64,000 nt of DNA from Puccinia triticina (GCF_026914185.1 NC_070570.1:558001-622000); one strand, 5' to 3'. Shown: positions 23,838-36,297, counted from the stretch's first letter. Translations and numbers: made by a program. Notes: generated by a model not told the origin, from the letters alone.

Positions 23838-26639
23838 AAAATAAAATAATCAAGTAGTTGAATACTAGTTCGTTGTGGAGAGCACTTGTTTTCAACGGAT
23901 ACCCAACTGAACACTGTGCGGATTATGGTTCAAAACCAGAACAGGAATCAGGCTGTGGATGAACTCGAGGATTTTTTTTAGGGCAGGAACAGTCGTGCGA
24001 GTAGTGTGGGTGCGATTATCAAGGTATGAAAAGCTCGACTGGAAGATTGATACGCAGAAAAGTGTGGGTCTATTGAGCGCCAAGTGGATGGAGATGAGCT
24101 CGTATGGATGAGGCCGGCAGACGCGCTGATCAACACGGCGGGGAGAAGAGGAATGAGCGAATCCTTTTATCGGGCTATCGGGCTGGCGAAGGATCACCAA
24201 GGCTTCCGGCTAAATTCAGGGAACGGGGGTTTGCTTTGAAACCGGCGATTCAGCAGTGCTCAGCAGTCAACGTCAACGGGGCTGACGTTCCGGTCTGTCT
24301 TAAGGATTATTTTTCCTTCGGTAATCAGCTGACAGTAGGAGAGATAATTTGAGATTCAAGAGAAAAATGAACCCGGGTGACGGACGGACAGGCAGAAATT
24401 CTCAAGAAAGACTAGGTTTGTTATCCCCCCTTCCTTGCAGCCCGGGAGGCATGTAAGAATCTGGTCGGATCGAATGTGGCTGGGGGCTTCTCGTCCTGGT
24501 ATCGACAGCTTCTCCCGCTCGGCGCCAAACACGATGATGGACGGCGCGGCGGTGCAGGTGGGTGGAAGGAGGCAAAGCAAACGATAGACTGAAGTTGAAG
24601 TGAAGTAGAACTCAAGGCGTCAGGTCCAAGGGAATGTCTTTGCAAGCTTTTCTTTCTTCTCTACGCCACCATCATCATCAAGTTTTCATGATTTGTTCTT
24701 GTCCGTGCTGGCGTGTAAAGTCTTGAGCTCTCTCCACACAAATCAGTTGAAGAAGATGCATATAGAAAACAAATTCGATTTATGGTGCATAAATATTATT
24801 ATCTATCGCCTTATGTTTGAAGATGTAATCTACGATGGCCCAGCAAGCTCTGGAGTTCTACTGGTGCTGATGCGAGCGCCCGGACAAGGTTGCCGACAAG
24901 AATAAAGGTTATCATCGATGGCAACGCGACTCAAAAGGACTTGAAGCGCTTGTGGAGCCAGATAGACATTGTCATCAACTCGCCGTATGCCCGATTTGCC
25001 AACCTCACAAGTTCTACATATTTACCACAGATTGTCAATGCCGCACATCCACGCGGAGAAATTTCCCTAATCCATCGTCCTGAATATGTGTGCAGGCCAA
25101 TCGTCCTAGGATTCGTACAATATTTACCATGAGGACTGCGCCGGAACTGGCATTGGGCTATGTACGCTGAGCCGTTGGGCCACCCAAAACGACGGATGGT
25201 TGTCACTAAGCGCATGTGGCTGCCAGTGCAATGCGAGAACAGTTATCCAACATCTCCATTCGAGTATTCTACACTTCGAGGGTTAGCGGGAAACCAATTT
25301 TTATCAAGAAAAAAAAAGAAAACCCCGGCCGTCGGCAAGCCGGTTGAAGGAACGGCCACGTGGATGGGTATTCAAGACCGATCGTCCACCTCCCCCTTCC
25401 ATTGAAAATATATGTTTTTATTGTCTTCTCATGAATACATCGAAGGCTCTCTACATGCTTGGCGGGCGATGGAGTATTCTTCCGTTTTGAAGACACTTTT
25501 TTACGGGTCCATCCCTCTCCCAAGACCCAAGACGCGTTGTGGATTTGCGGGAGATATGATGATGGCCGGTTTTTTGTGATTATTAGGTGCCTGCCATGCC
25601 CGAAGGGGGCGTGCCCACGTCTGGGTCACTCTGAGATGAAATGGTGGTGATACATACAACATTATGTAAATATCTGCTCTCAGAATCAAATGTGCGGGCA
25701 GATGATGGAGAAAATTAAAGCATGCAACACGCGTTCTGGATACTTGGCAGATGTGATGTGATCCGCCAGTGGCATGCAACAAGCTCCCGCCTTTTCTCAT
25801 ATGTCCCTGAGGCTGAGCTGAGGGTTTTTTTAGTTTAGGGTTGAGATACGCACCAAAGGAATCTGAAAGAGTTCCCAATGGGAACCATGCCGTGCAACAT
25901 TGGTCTAACATTTTTATCTTCACATTCATCCAAGCTTTGGAAATTGTTTCTTTAACTGCCTGTTTAGACTTTATAGAGTTCAGTCTCAAGACCTTTCGAG
26001 TTTCCCAATCAAGCAAACCAAACCAGCCACAAAATTACAATGGTTGCTTACATATGATACGAGTTTAACAAAGCCTCCCAGCGACAGCCCCGAAGGGGCA
26101 GCTCTCCAGGGCATGTGTTTCACAGACAACCTCCCTGACGGGAGGTCGCACTTTGTTCGTGGCGCTTCGCGACGCGCCCCACGACAACCGTGTGCTAAGT
26201 TCACATACCATCAGGTTGTTTGTTGCCTCACAGATAGCTTAATAAGCCAGCTTTTGTGGCACAATGTCGGTGCTTGAGCTTCAACGTACGAAAACGGTGT
26301 GCAAATGTGCTGTGAAGAGTTCAGCTGCTTATCCCGACAGCCAACCGAACTTTATAAGGAATAGACTGAGTGCCATGGTGAGCCCCGGTGTGATGGCCAT
26401 GTGCAGTTAGACAGGCTTTGAGGATGTGCAGCTAAGCTCAACCTGTTTTGTTTTTGCATCCTAAACCTGGGCGGCACAAATGGCGATGTGAGCCAAATGC
26501 TAGGTTGCAAAACTGTCCTTGAGGCAGCGAACAATTGATCTCTTGACAACCATTACTGATTTTTTGTGTGATTCTCGTAACACGCATGCCGACATGACAT
26601 CTTTCTTTCAGTAAAACAGAGCTTCGCATTAGTACATCT
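23838..26639. other. Intergenic region, no supported gene
   Basis: It lies upstream of the TM7S3-like gene and downstream of ETT1, so it should hold the promoter of the first. Several short frames exist but none shows a domain or a consistent exon chain. A GC-rich inverted motif (CCCGAAGGGGCAG...CCTCCCTGACGGGAGG) near 26090-26140 resembles the small repeat ends seen elsewhere in the window. Confidence 0.4.
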
Positions 26640-28043
26640 TCATTTGTCGTCACCTCCATTACCATCATCATTATCGCCACTGAGACCCGCGCGAAGGTAT
26701 AACTCTTCCCGTTCGGATCCAGGGGGTAAAAGGTTACCTATCGTTAGAAGGGTTTCGTCGAGCTGAAAAAAGGAGAGTTTGCAATGAGTAACATCCTCTC
26801 ATGTTTATTTGGGAAAGTGAGACGAATTGGACAATCAGACAGGTCTCCTCCGGTGCTGGTGTTGCAAAGAAATGAGAAAGTATTATTCACTTTTGTTTTC
26901 AGCTCGGCCTTCGATTCGCTTGTTTCGTCCATGTCCTCGATCAATTTTGAGAAGATTCGATCAGCTGTAAGATAAATGGTTGGATGAGGATGAGCAAGCG
27001 AAATCGAGAGTAAGTTTAAGAGGAGAACTAAGCCAACCTAGTCTGAGGTTTTCTAGTGAAAGGATATAGGTAGGGTCTTGGACGTCGATTGCAAACTCTT
27101 CTTCCTCGGTAGTTTGCTCTTCATCCTGTTCGGGGTAGTACTTTTCTTCGAGCTTTTCGGCTAGTAGAGAGCCATGGGCAAGGTAACAGTCTCCTAAGCG
27201 TTGATCGAGTAACCTTTGAAAGGTCTTCCCGTCATCACCTTCCGTATCATTTTTGTTGAGGATACCTTCCAATAATTTGATTATGATCCTGAAAATCGGT
27301 GTGGGATCTTGGGAGATGGCTTCGTACTTGAAAAGAATGATCCGGTCGATTGTTCGGAGTAAATAAACCGACTGTTCTCGATTCCATGTTGGGCAGTCAA
27401 AATCGAGGAGGATCTGAGCGATCTCTGAAGGCTCTTCAGCTTTGAGAAGGCAGATCGAACGAGGGATTAGTAGTTCCAGGTCGGCTAGCGTTTGCGACTT
27501 TCCCTCTGGATTCTTTTCGGAAGGCGGCCGGTTTTCGAATATTTTTGAGGCAATCGAGAGCCAAGCATCAAGAGACTTGGGTTCATTGTCTTGGACGAAT
27601 CGATCGGACTGTTGATGAAGTGTGAGGAAGATGCCAAGCTCAAGCGAAGCCCATCCGAGCAGTTGATGAGACAGGCTGAGGAGGTAGGAGGAAGCACGTC
27701 TGGTTGTTTCCTTTTCTTCTTCTGCTTCTTCTTTCTCAGCAAGCTCGATCTGTCGAATAGCCTCATGGCAAATCCCTCGAAGTAAGTTCACCAGTTGGTC
27801 GTCGTCCTCGTCAAGTCCACTCGGGTTGTCGATAAGTTCGTCTGCCTGGGTTTTCAGCTGGAGCAAATCCTCTAAGGTGAGTCCATCGGTGGTCTGGTCT
27901 GCTTGGCTGGCAGAAGAAGGGGCCAGTGCGACGGTAAACGAGTTGTCTTCTCCGTTCAGCCGGACTTTCTTCTGTCGGTCTTCGTTCTTCTGCTGCTGCT
28001 TTCGGCCTCTGAGGCCGAGTGGTCGTTTCTGAGGAGTAGACAT
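26640..28043 (-). CDS. ETT1: ETT1/Nro1 family protein (enhancer of translation termination 1)
   Basis: Nuclear helical-repeat protein. In S. pombe, Nro1 inhibits the prolyl hydroxylase Ofd1 and so tunes the sterol/oxygen response; in budding yeast Ett1 aids translation termination. Exons 28043-27038, 26964-26891 and 26762-26640 total 1203 nt, giving 400 aa. The family-typical N terminus is STPQKRPLGLRGRKQQQK, a basic probable nuclear signal, followed by mostly helical sequence with an acidic KEEAEEEKE stretch, the DRIFSKLIEDMDE segment, and an end LDETLLTIGNLLPPG then REELYLRAGL. The C-terminal exons were found by splicing: GTTGGC and GTGAAT donors, TTACAG and TTTCAG acceptors, frames restored exactly. 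An acidic Asp/Asn/Gly tail ends the protein. Assignment rests on N- and C-terminal motifs and length, which fit the family. Confidence 0.82.
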
Positions 28044-28539
28044 CGTTCAGTCAAAAAGTGGTAGTCCTTCGTCCCCTGGGGGCACAGGCTCCACAGTATC
28101 GATGCATGCACATATTTAGGTGTATCGGCCGACCTGTGGTTTTGTGACTGTAACCCTACAAGCTTCCTGTGTCTAGACTCCGTGAAGGTACGACATACAA
28201 CCCATGATGATGATAATGTATTGTTCAGATAATCGCTGGCCTTTCCGATTGTTCAGACGTCTCGAGTATTGATGATTTATCTGTATTCAGACACGGTTCT
28301 CCTTCCAGCACCTGTTACTAGGCTCGATTAGACTGTCTTGAGATTGAGATGAATCAAAACTCTTATTTCTTTTTTTTATCTAGCTGGACATTACGTTTTC
28401 TTGCACATCAGAGACCTATCTACAAGTAGTGGATAAAATACACGACATAGGGAGTTGAATCAAACATTTACTTCACATCAAATGGTAACTAGTACAACAT
28501 GTCTGAGATTGAGAAACGTTGAGGCGAAAAGATAGTTAA
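28044..28539. other. Intergenic spacer (ETT1 promoter and LENG1-like 3' flank)
   Basis: About 500 bp of AT-rich DNA between two same-strand genes. No further feature is visible. Confidence 0.5.
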
Positions 28540-29919
28540 TCAAACCCAATATCGTTTTGATCGGCGAGAGGCAGATGATGGTGAGGAGGGATGGTTGAGG
28601 GGGTGACGTCGATATCGAGATTGCCTCTTGATGGCCTCGATTTCATCGCGATTATAGACATCACTATAGCCAGACCTAGGTGTGGCTGCTTGGGAGATGT
28701 TCGAACTATGGTCTTTGCGATGCCGTTTAAGTAATGCTTCGGCTTTCAATCTTTCCGCGGAGATGTCAACTTTCATAATCTTGGCGGATTTGGGTTGGTT
28801 CGAGGCTGATGAGGAAGGCTTATTACTTGGCGGTAACGCCGGCGTGTAGTTTGACTCTCCATCCGACTCATCACGGCGCGAGAGCTTAGCGACAGGCGAG
28901 GGCGAACGGGACGCTTGTCGCTCTTTCCGTTTTCGCGGATTGTTGTATTTCGTTGAGCTTGATGGGTATAAGCTCTTTTTCACTAGGGTCAATGGATCGT
29001 TTTGTTGCTTGAAGCTTTGATCCTTGAAACTACGGAGTAAATTGAAAACAAACGTGAGCGTCATCATTGTCTAACTCGTTGTCCAAGAGAGGGAACCATT
29101 CCAAGTTGATCAAGGATAACTATTTGATCTCTACTGACGCTCTCTCTTTTGCTTTTCTATGTGAAACCTTCTTATCTTCACCATTGATAAGATCGTTTTG
29201 GGAGTACCAAGGGTTCAATTCATGCGCAGGTTTATCCAATCTCATTGTGATCAATTCGTCCCATTTTTCGTCCTTTTTCTTCAAGTCATTCATGTAGGCT
29301 TGATTTTTTTCGAGGCCGGCATTCCTACCAAATACTTTCGAAGTGGATTGGTTTTCCAATCCGAACCAGAAGTTGATATGTCCATTCTTAGGGTCGATAA
29401 TCGATGAATTATCGGTAATTTTGCTGGAAGAGCTTGACTGCTGAATTGACTTGAGTTTTTCTTGTTCTTCTTCTCCTTCTTCAGTGTTTGAGATCTTGAG
29501 ATTTGATTTTTTCCCCTTCAGTTGATCCTCCAATGCTTTCTCAATCCTACGTTCTTTAGACCGGGAGCTTTCATGCTTGATCTGTTGCTTTTGACTTCTT
29601 AACAGCGTTAACCTCGCTTCAGAATTGGCCGCAATGGTTGATTGAGTCTTGACTTCGGCTTCCAGTTCCGCTTGCAGTTCATCACGCTTAACCCGTTCTA
29701 CGTTGTCTCGCTGATCGTTTCGAGACGCAAAAAGATTATATCACTTTAGCTTGGGTTCATGTGTAGATTCCATCGGCTTGACATGGATGTCTGGACCTAC
29801 GTTGTACACATGATAGCTTTTGTGGTACAAAATGCTACAGAAAGAATCCATCAAGCAAATCAGGAAAAAACAGCATAAGTGAGGATGATGGGAAACGAGA
29901 CTTACTTCAGTTTGCCCAT
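28540..29919 (-). CDS. LENG1/CIR_N-domain pre-mRNA splicing-associated protein
   Basis: Homologue of the LENG1 group, whose CIR N-terminal domain occurs in spliceosome-associated proteins. Exons are 29919-29906, 29834-29801, 29710-29139 and 29029-28540, totalling 1110 nt for 369 aa. The first 14-nt exon was recovered by splicing and gives the diagnostic start MGKLNILYHKSYHVYN followed by RDNVERVKRDE. A coiled, charged region follows, then GHINFWFGLE and DKPAHELNPWY, matching the conserved PWY-type motif. The C-terminal third is basic and Arg/Ser-rich (KRKERQASRSPSPVAK), typical of splicing factors. The third intron uses a GTCAGT donor; the next in-frame donor (GTAGAG) would break the frame, which decides the choice. 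Probable nuclear protein. Confidence 0.88.
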
Positions 29920-30029
29920 CGTGAATCGAATGGAATCGACGCCAATGTGCTGGTTGCAGAGAAGAGTTTTGAAGCGTGGCATCCGACGCAGGACATTCTT
30001 TCGCCCCTGTCATATATTTACATAGCCCC

Positions 30030-31035
30030 CAATTTTGGGGTTACAGCAACAGGCTGTAACCCCAAACTTGGGGGCTTGGGAGTGTGAAATTCATAGAGGT
30101 TGAAAATCACAGGTTGTGAAAAGCCTAACTTGACACAAGCCCCCCCTGGTGGGAGGCTCGCTGTAGCTGCAGGGGCTTGTGCACAAAGCCAAAAATTTGG
30201 CTTCACAAATGGCTTGAGGAAAAATATTTAGCCTCACCCAGCCTCCCCCTCAGCTCCTGTGAACCTGCCCCAGAGCCAAAATATACTTCTGGACCTCAGC
30301 TTTCAAATGGCGCTAGTCTCATCTTCAGGGTGTAAACAGGTTGGGTTTGGGTCACAAAACAGCGCTCAAACCCAACCCAACATTTAGTGCGGGTCAGGGC
30401 AACTTTGAAAATATGCTGCCCAAACCCAGCCCAACATCATACTATTTTGGGTTGGGTCAGTTTGGGTCAACCAAACCTACTAGGCGCCAAAAACCCCCAG
30501 CTCAACTGTTGGAGGTGTCTTAGTCGGGTCACAGGCTGACCCAATTAGAAAATAGGCTGCCCAAACCCAACCTAACAATTTTACAAGTTGGGTTGGGTCG
30601 CGTTTGGGTCTTGTCATTTTCTTTGAGAACGTGCCCGAACCCAACCCAAAAACCAACAGGTCTCGGGTTGGTTTTGGGTTGGCCCGACCCATTTACACCC
30701 TGACATCTCCCCAATCCCTACCATTTTCACTATACTAATCCTGTAAAAAAACACAAAGAATTGGAAACCAAGGATCTGCAACACTCATGTATTGTGGATC
30801 TGGGATTCACAAACCCACAGATATCTGTATATCCTACACCTGTGGCCATCCAATTTTTACATTTTCTTGCAGGCATGATATTTACTCATGCAGATTGATA
30901 GAGAATCCAAAAATGAATTTTCAGAGCAATGAAACATTCTTCAGGATTCCTTTGACCTTCAAAACAGATTCCTTCCAGCTTTTTGAAAGAATTCAGAAGA
31001 CTAAAAGTTTATTGCTTCTAATTAGAACTCTATTC
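30030..31035 (-). repeat. Dispersed repeat R1, copy C, split by an insertion
   Basis: Reverse-strand copy of the repeat at 15450-15990. Blocks on both sides of 30325-30703 are collinear with copy B once the insert is removed. That shows R1 was present before the insertion. Confidence 0.75.
30325..30703. mobile_element. Small TIR element inserted in repeat R1, rich in GGGTTTGGG motifs
   Basis: The ends are TCAGGGTGTAAA and TTTACACCCTGA, perfect inverted repeats. CATCT flanks it on both sides (30320-30324 and 30704-30708), and the uninterrupted copy B has CATCT once at this point. The interior is a run of CCCAACCC / GGGTTGGGTTTGGG motifs in both orientations. No coding capacity. Confidence 0.85.
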
Positions 31036-31218
31036 TAAATACATTATTCTCTAATAATGAAGTTATGTTTGGGAGTATTTACCTAAAAGCAGGCGAAGTG
31101 ACCGCTGCTTGTTTAAAGAAGAACTTTGGGGGAAGGAAAGGTTTAGAGAAAGTTATCTCTTTCTCCACGACTAAGTAGCTCGGGTAGATTTGCCCTGTTG
31201 GGTTCTTTGTCCAGTTTG

Positions 31219-31691
31219 CTAAGCTTCTGCAAAACAACGTTTGAGCGCTCCTACTTTGTCTAGTTCATGTAACGGGAGAGTTTCGCTCTTTTTAGTATTT
31301 TGTTTCAATCTTTTGGCTTTTCTTTGTGACAGAGTCACTTACCGATTTGCTCTCCTGCTCTCTGAGCGGAATCGGCTTTTTCTGTCTTTTCCTGTTCGAC
31401 GATGTCTAAGGAAAATATAGGGATGCGGCATTAGCTCAACATCTTGATCAGCTTGTCAGAAGTTTATTCAGCCGCTTACCTTTGGCGCTAGCTTCGGATA
31501 TTCTTTCTGCAAGTGACTTGCTCTTGGGATTCTCCGCAAGTTTGATTTTTCGGCTTGCTGGAGTCAGACCTGCATAAACCATATATTGGAGTTTCAGTTT
31601 TACGACTCTGCGCTGCTGTTTTGGACTGCGGAAATGGTTTGCTTTGCTTACCAGATTCCGCAGCTGTTGTAGCTCCCGGCCGCTCTCTCAT
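31219..31691 (-). CDS. Small spliced gene, lysine/glutamate-rich product
   Basis: Four exons with strong signals: 31691-31652, 31569-31480, 31405-31343 and 31226-31219. All three introns are phase 1 with GTAAGC or GTAAGT donors and CAG or TAG acceptors. The product is about 66 aa, basic then acidic (LTPASRKIKLAENPKSKSL, AERISEASAK, EQEKTEKADSAQRAGEQ), with no signal peptide or membrane segment. I do not recognise it. The start is uncertain: the frame stays open upstream to about 31745 without another ATG, so an upstream 5' exon is possible. Confidence 0.45.
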
Positions 31692-31945
31692 TTTATGAGC
31701 GCTGCGCCGTTTGCCTGAGCTGATATTCTCACACTTTTCACTCAAACATTTGGGGGAGGGTGCGCATCAGTACTGTCCATGAATCTCTCCATTCAGTTTT
31801 CTTTGTACATATTTGGTTTATTTTTAAATAGTTAGATCTCTAGTGATTTTGGGTTTGAATATCCTTACTTTCCCTGCCAGCCTGCAGACATTATGCATAT
31901 GACTATCCTACGGAGATCCATCTGGGAGGGTCCCCCGGACCCTGT

Positions 31946-32432
31946 TTGAGAGGCTTATTAAAACTAGCAAAAAGCAGAGTCTGTCCAAGTAGGGTTGACG
32001 GCAAACTTAGCAAAGTCTCTCAAGACTTTGGGCCCCCAGGGGGTAGGCTTAACTTGCAAAGCAAGCCTCTTTCAGGAGGGACTTACCATACCTCCCCACA
32101 TTGGAACAGCAAGAATGCCACTTTGATTACTTTTTTATCCAGTTATGTTCACAGCTGGTAAAAAAGTGTGGTGTTTTAGGGCTTGTAGCACCCTCTGAGA
32201 AAAAGCTACACAAAAAACCAGCCGCCAATTTTTCACTTGGCAGAGTTCAACAAGAAATTCCCAGATGCAGAATCCAGACATAGACGGACACGTGGAAGAG
32301 TGAGAGGTAAAGCTTTTTTTCTGCTAGGTTTTTTAATGCTTCCCATGGAAAGAATGCAGAGCCAAAAGAGGAGGATTTTTTATTTTCTCATTGATCAGAA
32401 CAGAAAAGGGGGTGGCTTGGCAATCAAAGGGG
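31946..32432 (+). pseudogene. Relic of Ty3/gypsy pol 3' end next to an LTR
   Basis: The segment 32220-32440 (EFNKKFPDAESRHRRTRGRVRGK) aligns by eye with the end of the chromodomain pol relic at 45420-45600. It ends in a purine-rich tract (CAATCAAAGGGG) directly before the L2 LTR, as expected for a polypurine tract. Upstream lies a short GTCTCTCAAGAC / GGAGGGACTTAC repeat block. Confidence 0.6.
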
Positions 32433-33400
32433 TGATAATTTTATGAGCCATAGCACGGGCTCCATATTGTGGACCCACATGCACATAGCTATCACATGAA
32501 TTTCACAGACCACACATCCAGGGTTTAAGAGGCTGGAGATCCAAGCTCTTCCCTCATCCTGCAATCTACCTTATAGGATCCAGAACCCCCAGACCCCATC
32601 TTCCTCTCCATAGAATTGACCATAACACTCAGCACTGACAACTGACATCAGACAACTTGACTGATAAAATTATGGTCTGGCACTCTCTAGAGAGTGCCAC
32701 AAATTCACCCATGGTGAATGTCACAAGCCCCAAAAAATGTTGAGGGGTGGCTATGGGAGCCTCTGCTACTGATTAAGCTCAAAAAGATCACACCTTCTTA
32801 ATTTCTTAAACCTAAGAACCCACTTTGTGCAAAGTGTTTCTGGATATTGTCTGGACAGGAAACCACAGTGCGCAGAGTTTATTCCTGTAGTGTGAACCAA
32901 GTCCCAAATATTTTGTATATTGCCCAGGAAAACATGATTAAAGAGCCAGGAAGTGTTGGGTTTTCACTTCCTTCTGCCTCATTGATCTGGTTTCCTCCTC
33001 AGCAGTCTATCTCATATGATCTACATAGTCAAACACCTATGAGCCCCCTCACTTTGTTCTGTCTCTTACTCTTGGTCATGATCTTATCTTACTAATCATG
33101 TAGACTTTGATCTCTGATCAGAATAGTCTGTTATCTTTCTGAGTCTATTGACTTATATGGTTGTGTGCGCACTCTCTGCTGGTGACAGTGGTAGTACCCT
33201 GTGAAATATTGTCTGAGTTCCATCAGTTTCTTTTTCATTCTATTCATATTCATTACTGTTTCTCAACCACAAGTTGATCCATGTATGCAGTTTATATAAG
33301 CATAGTCTACAATCTGAAATCAGCCTCATTGGTTCTTCCTCTATTCTTTCCGCGCCTCCAATCTGAGCCAATCTGGTGAGCCCTCAACCCTCACTGTCCC
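32433..33400 (+). mobile_element. LTR, family L2
   Basis: It starts TGATAATTTTATGAGCC right after a polypurine tract. The same start recurs at about 47333, and its distal part recurs at 12500-12900. TATATAAGCATAG near 33294 is a probable TATA box. The right border is approximate. Confidence 0.65.
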
Positions 33401-33762
33401 CTCTTAAGCCCATAGGCTCATCTCTGTGTTATTTCGTGCTGTGGACTTCAGTTCAAACCCCAACAGGAAGGAAAATATCTGCTTGTGCCAATGTTTGTTT
33501 GCCTTATCTTGTTTTTTTCCAAGAATTTCCTGCTTAATCAAGTTCTTTTTTTCTATACATTTTTGGTCCCTCCTGCCACCTTTGCTTCAAATATTACTGG
33601 ATTTTCACCTCCACTTCCTCCTCCATTTTAAGTTTTTTCTATCCTTTTTTCCTTGCTTGAGCCCCTTACATTTTTTATTTATTTATTCTGCCTTTTATTT
33701 CATTCCTGTCCTGAATTTGTTGGGACTCTTTTGGTAATTTTTGGGTTCTTCAATCTTTATAA

Positions 33763-34635
33763 CTAGTTTTTTCTCAAAACTTGTGTGATTCCCTTGGGAT
33801 TTTTGGCTGGCTTGAATGCGAATATACTGGTTTCTCTTTGTGAGCCTCCAAGGGATCCAGCTCGGTTTGATATTTGAGGTGCTTGTTGAGTAGACTTTCC
33901 TTTGATTAATCCCTCAAGTACATCCGTATTGGCCAATGTTTGAACTTGAGCCTTATCCTTCTGGTATCTTTTGCCAGTCATTGTGTGTGTTTTCTGTTGA
34001 GAACCACCGAGGGTACTCCTAATCGGAGATGGTTGATTGGTGTTTGCTATCTTGGTTTTTGGAGTTTCTTTCTTTGCTACTCTATTTGGTTGGCTCCACT
34101 GATTGAATCTTGACCGTACCTGTCCATCGGAAAACCTTTGAGACCACCTTGAATTCACTGGAGTTTCTAAAGTACGTCCAGAGCCAAGACGCCCTGTCCA
34201 AGGAGGAGAAAAATGGGGTGATCCCCAATGAGATTGATCATTTGCTCCTGCTGATAAATGCGTTAAAAAATTGATTGATGGTTGATACATCGTAAAGGCT
34301 ATTGGTTCTGGAAATGGATGCGGCTGAAACGTAACTGCTGTTGCAAGTGGATGTGATGCCAATGGTAACGGCATTGCATTTGCTGGCGGTAAATGTGTTA
34401 AACCTGCACCAGATGATGCTAGGAACCGCGAAGTTGGATACATGTGCACACCATCTGGTAATGTTATATGGGTGACTACTGGGGCTGCCGTAGGCACTAG
34501 GCTACCTGGTGGAGGCATGACAGGGACACCTAATACTGTCCCATGCGGCAAGCTAGGTTCGAGTGGATGATTATAAACATTACCGTATGGGATCATGTGG
34601 CTTGGGATAAGTTCATGAGGATTTGGCGTGAACAT
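33763..34635 (-). CDS. Proline-rich protein of unknown function (3' exon)
   Basis: A long open frame ending at TAA at 33763. From the ATG at 34635 it gives 290 residues rich in Pro, His, Thr and Ser (MFTPNPHELIPSHMIPYG; GVPVMPPPGSLVP). The C-terminal half is basic and Gln/Asn/Ser-rich, with a repeated LGGSQ motif, ending ITQVLRKN. Upstream of the ATG the frame continues but looks intronic, with acceptor-like CAG sites at about 34655-34675. The gene may therefore have 5' exons that I could not identify. No domain recognised; possibly a disordered RNA-associated or regulatory protein, but that is speculation. Confidence 0.5.
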   Translation of the reverse strand: MFTPNPHELIPSHMIPYGNVYNHPLEPSLPHGTVLGVPVMPPPGSLVPTAAPVVTHITLPDGVHMYPTSRFLASSGAGLTHLPPANAMPLPLASHPLATAVTFQPHPFPEPIAFTMYQPSINFLTHLSAGANDQSHWGSPHFSPPWTGRLGSGRTLETPVNSRWSQRFSDGQVRSRFNQWSQPNRVAKKETPKTKIANTNQPSPIRSTLGGSQQKTHTMTGKRYQKDKAQVQTLANTDVLEGLIKGKSTQQAPQISNRAGSLGGSQRETSIFAFKPAKNPKGITQVLRKN

Positions 34636-34890
34636 GGGGAGACCATAAAAAGAATTTATCTGACAGCTGATCTGAATCAGAATGTAAGCAAAATTGATTG
34701 GGTGAGTGACTCTAATAGCACACATTTTGCAATCGTCGGTAGGATTCCCCAGTGTTGGACGATAAAAAAAACAGCTGATGCCGGTGTAACTTATAGAAAT
34801 CATCATCTCAGCAATCTTTATGGGACAGACCCTTAGAGGATATACATGTAAGTACCCCCCCGCGCGGCTGTTATCTAGGATGCCTATCAT

Positions 34891-35513
34891 TTCTTATCGT
34901 TTCTAGGTTGGATGTGTGGATTCTGGAATGAGGTGGAATGTCAAATTCACAGGGAGTGTTTGATCTACAATGGGCTGCGAAATCTGGGACAAACGTTTAC
35001 AAATAAAATGAAGTAAGAAAATAGGCAGTCTGATAAAAGAATGAAACAAATGCGCACTTCGACTGGACTTGACTCGTATCCTTGTCAACCCCTCTTATTT
35101 TTCGGCGCATTACATTTCCTACCCTGCAGAACCTCTCACTTCACCGCGCCTTGAGCATCATCCGAAGAGCAGGCCAGCCATGAAAGCATAGTGCCAACCT
35201 GTGCCAACCCGGCCGCCGAACTTATGCTCTTTCCGCCTTGCTTCTATTGGTTGATGAATCAGTGGTAGAAACAAACTTAACACAAGTCCCTCCTGCCACT
35301 TCGGAGACGCTTTACCTCTCCTCGGAGAGGCTTGGTGGAGCTCGCGGTAGACCTGTCTCAGACATTCAAGCTTTCAATGTTAGATAAACAGCGTCGATGC
35401 CGGTTAGGGCTTGCAAGTTCTGGTACCCGTGACAAGTTGCCTTGACTTCAGATAATACGAAATTTGAATTTCCCAAACTCGCGCAAACCGGTAAACCAAA
35501 AACACCTGGGATG
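34891..35513. other. Intergenic, no supported gene
   Basis: It contains a short repeat end CACAAGTCCCTCCTGCCACTT near 35281, similar to the Mutator-like MITE termini. Nothing else is supported. Confidence 0.4.
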
Positions 35514-36297
35514 TTAAAGGATGTAAATTTGTAAAATCGTGTGATAGCATTCAGCGGCGAAGTCCACCATCAATAGGTTCAGATAGTTTCGTGTACCGTG
35601 ATCGTTTCGCATATGATAATGGAACCAAAAAAACTCGCTTGTCTTTTCACTGTTTGCGCAGACACGTATAACCATCTTGTCCTTTCTTATCTCTGCATTG
35701 CGTATTTTTCTGTATGCGATCGAAACTTTAGAAACACATTTTCCACCGGCCTTGTTAAACCTTGCGTGTCGCTCGGGCTGACCATTATTCCAAAGGGCAG
35801 GCCCCAGGTTTCTTACCAACATCAATGTTTGGTGCCATGTGAGACGACGAAACGTCTCCCATTGCAAATGTATGTGATGGGTTTTTACTTCGATCGATCA
35901 TGATGTCAAAATTCCTCTCGAGATAGAATGACAATCGTTCTCGAAAGTTCTCCCATTTTTTTGCTCTTATCTTCTGAATGAACATGTGCAGAAATTGCTT
36001 GGGTGAAGGAGGGCTCTCTCTTCTGTGTTTGGAAATTTTTATAGACAAGTACCGGGCCTTTCTCGGATAACGCCTTTTCCACGTTTTGAGGTGTCCAGCT
36101 TGAGGTCTGAGTCACACTTAGCACTTTATCTTCTGCTAGATCTGACATCTATAGGATTATGGTCAGCTGCCTTGCCGCGCAAACATTCTTGCATCACTTT
36201 TCTCTTGCTCCGGGTTAATCAAAGCAATCGAATAAGGAAACTTACTTTCTCCTATCTGACACTGTGGTGTAAGACGACCAGTCAGCTTTCATTTTGA
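35514..36297 (-). CDS. Probable spliced gene with two competing reading frames
   Basis: Two frames look coding. One is a single 80-codon frame, 36148-35906, starting MSDLAEDKVLSVTQTSSW. The other starts MKADWSSYTTVSDRRK (ATG at about 36288), uses a GTAAGT donor and an acceptor near 36095, and continues as a basic helical sequence (QFLHMFIQKIRAKKWENF, SFYLERNFDIMIDR). That runs to a GTAAGA donor or a stop near 35785. I could not choose between them or extend the chain. No family recognised. It lies divergent from the MO25 gene. Confidence 0.3.
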
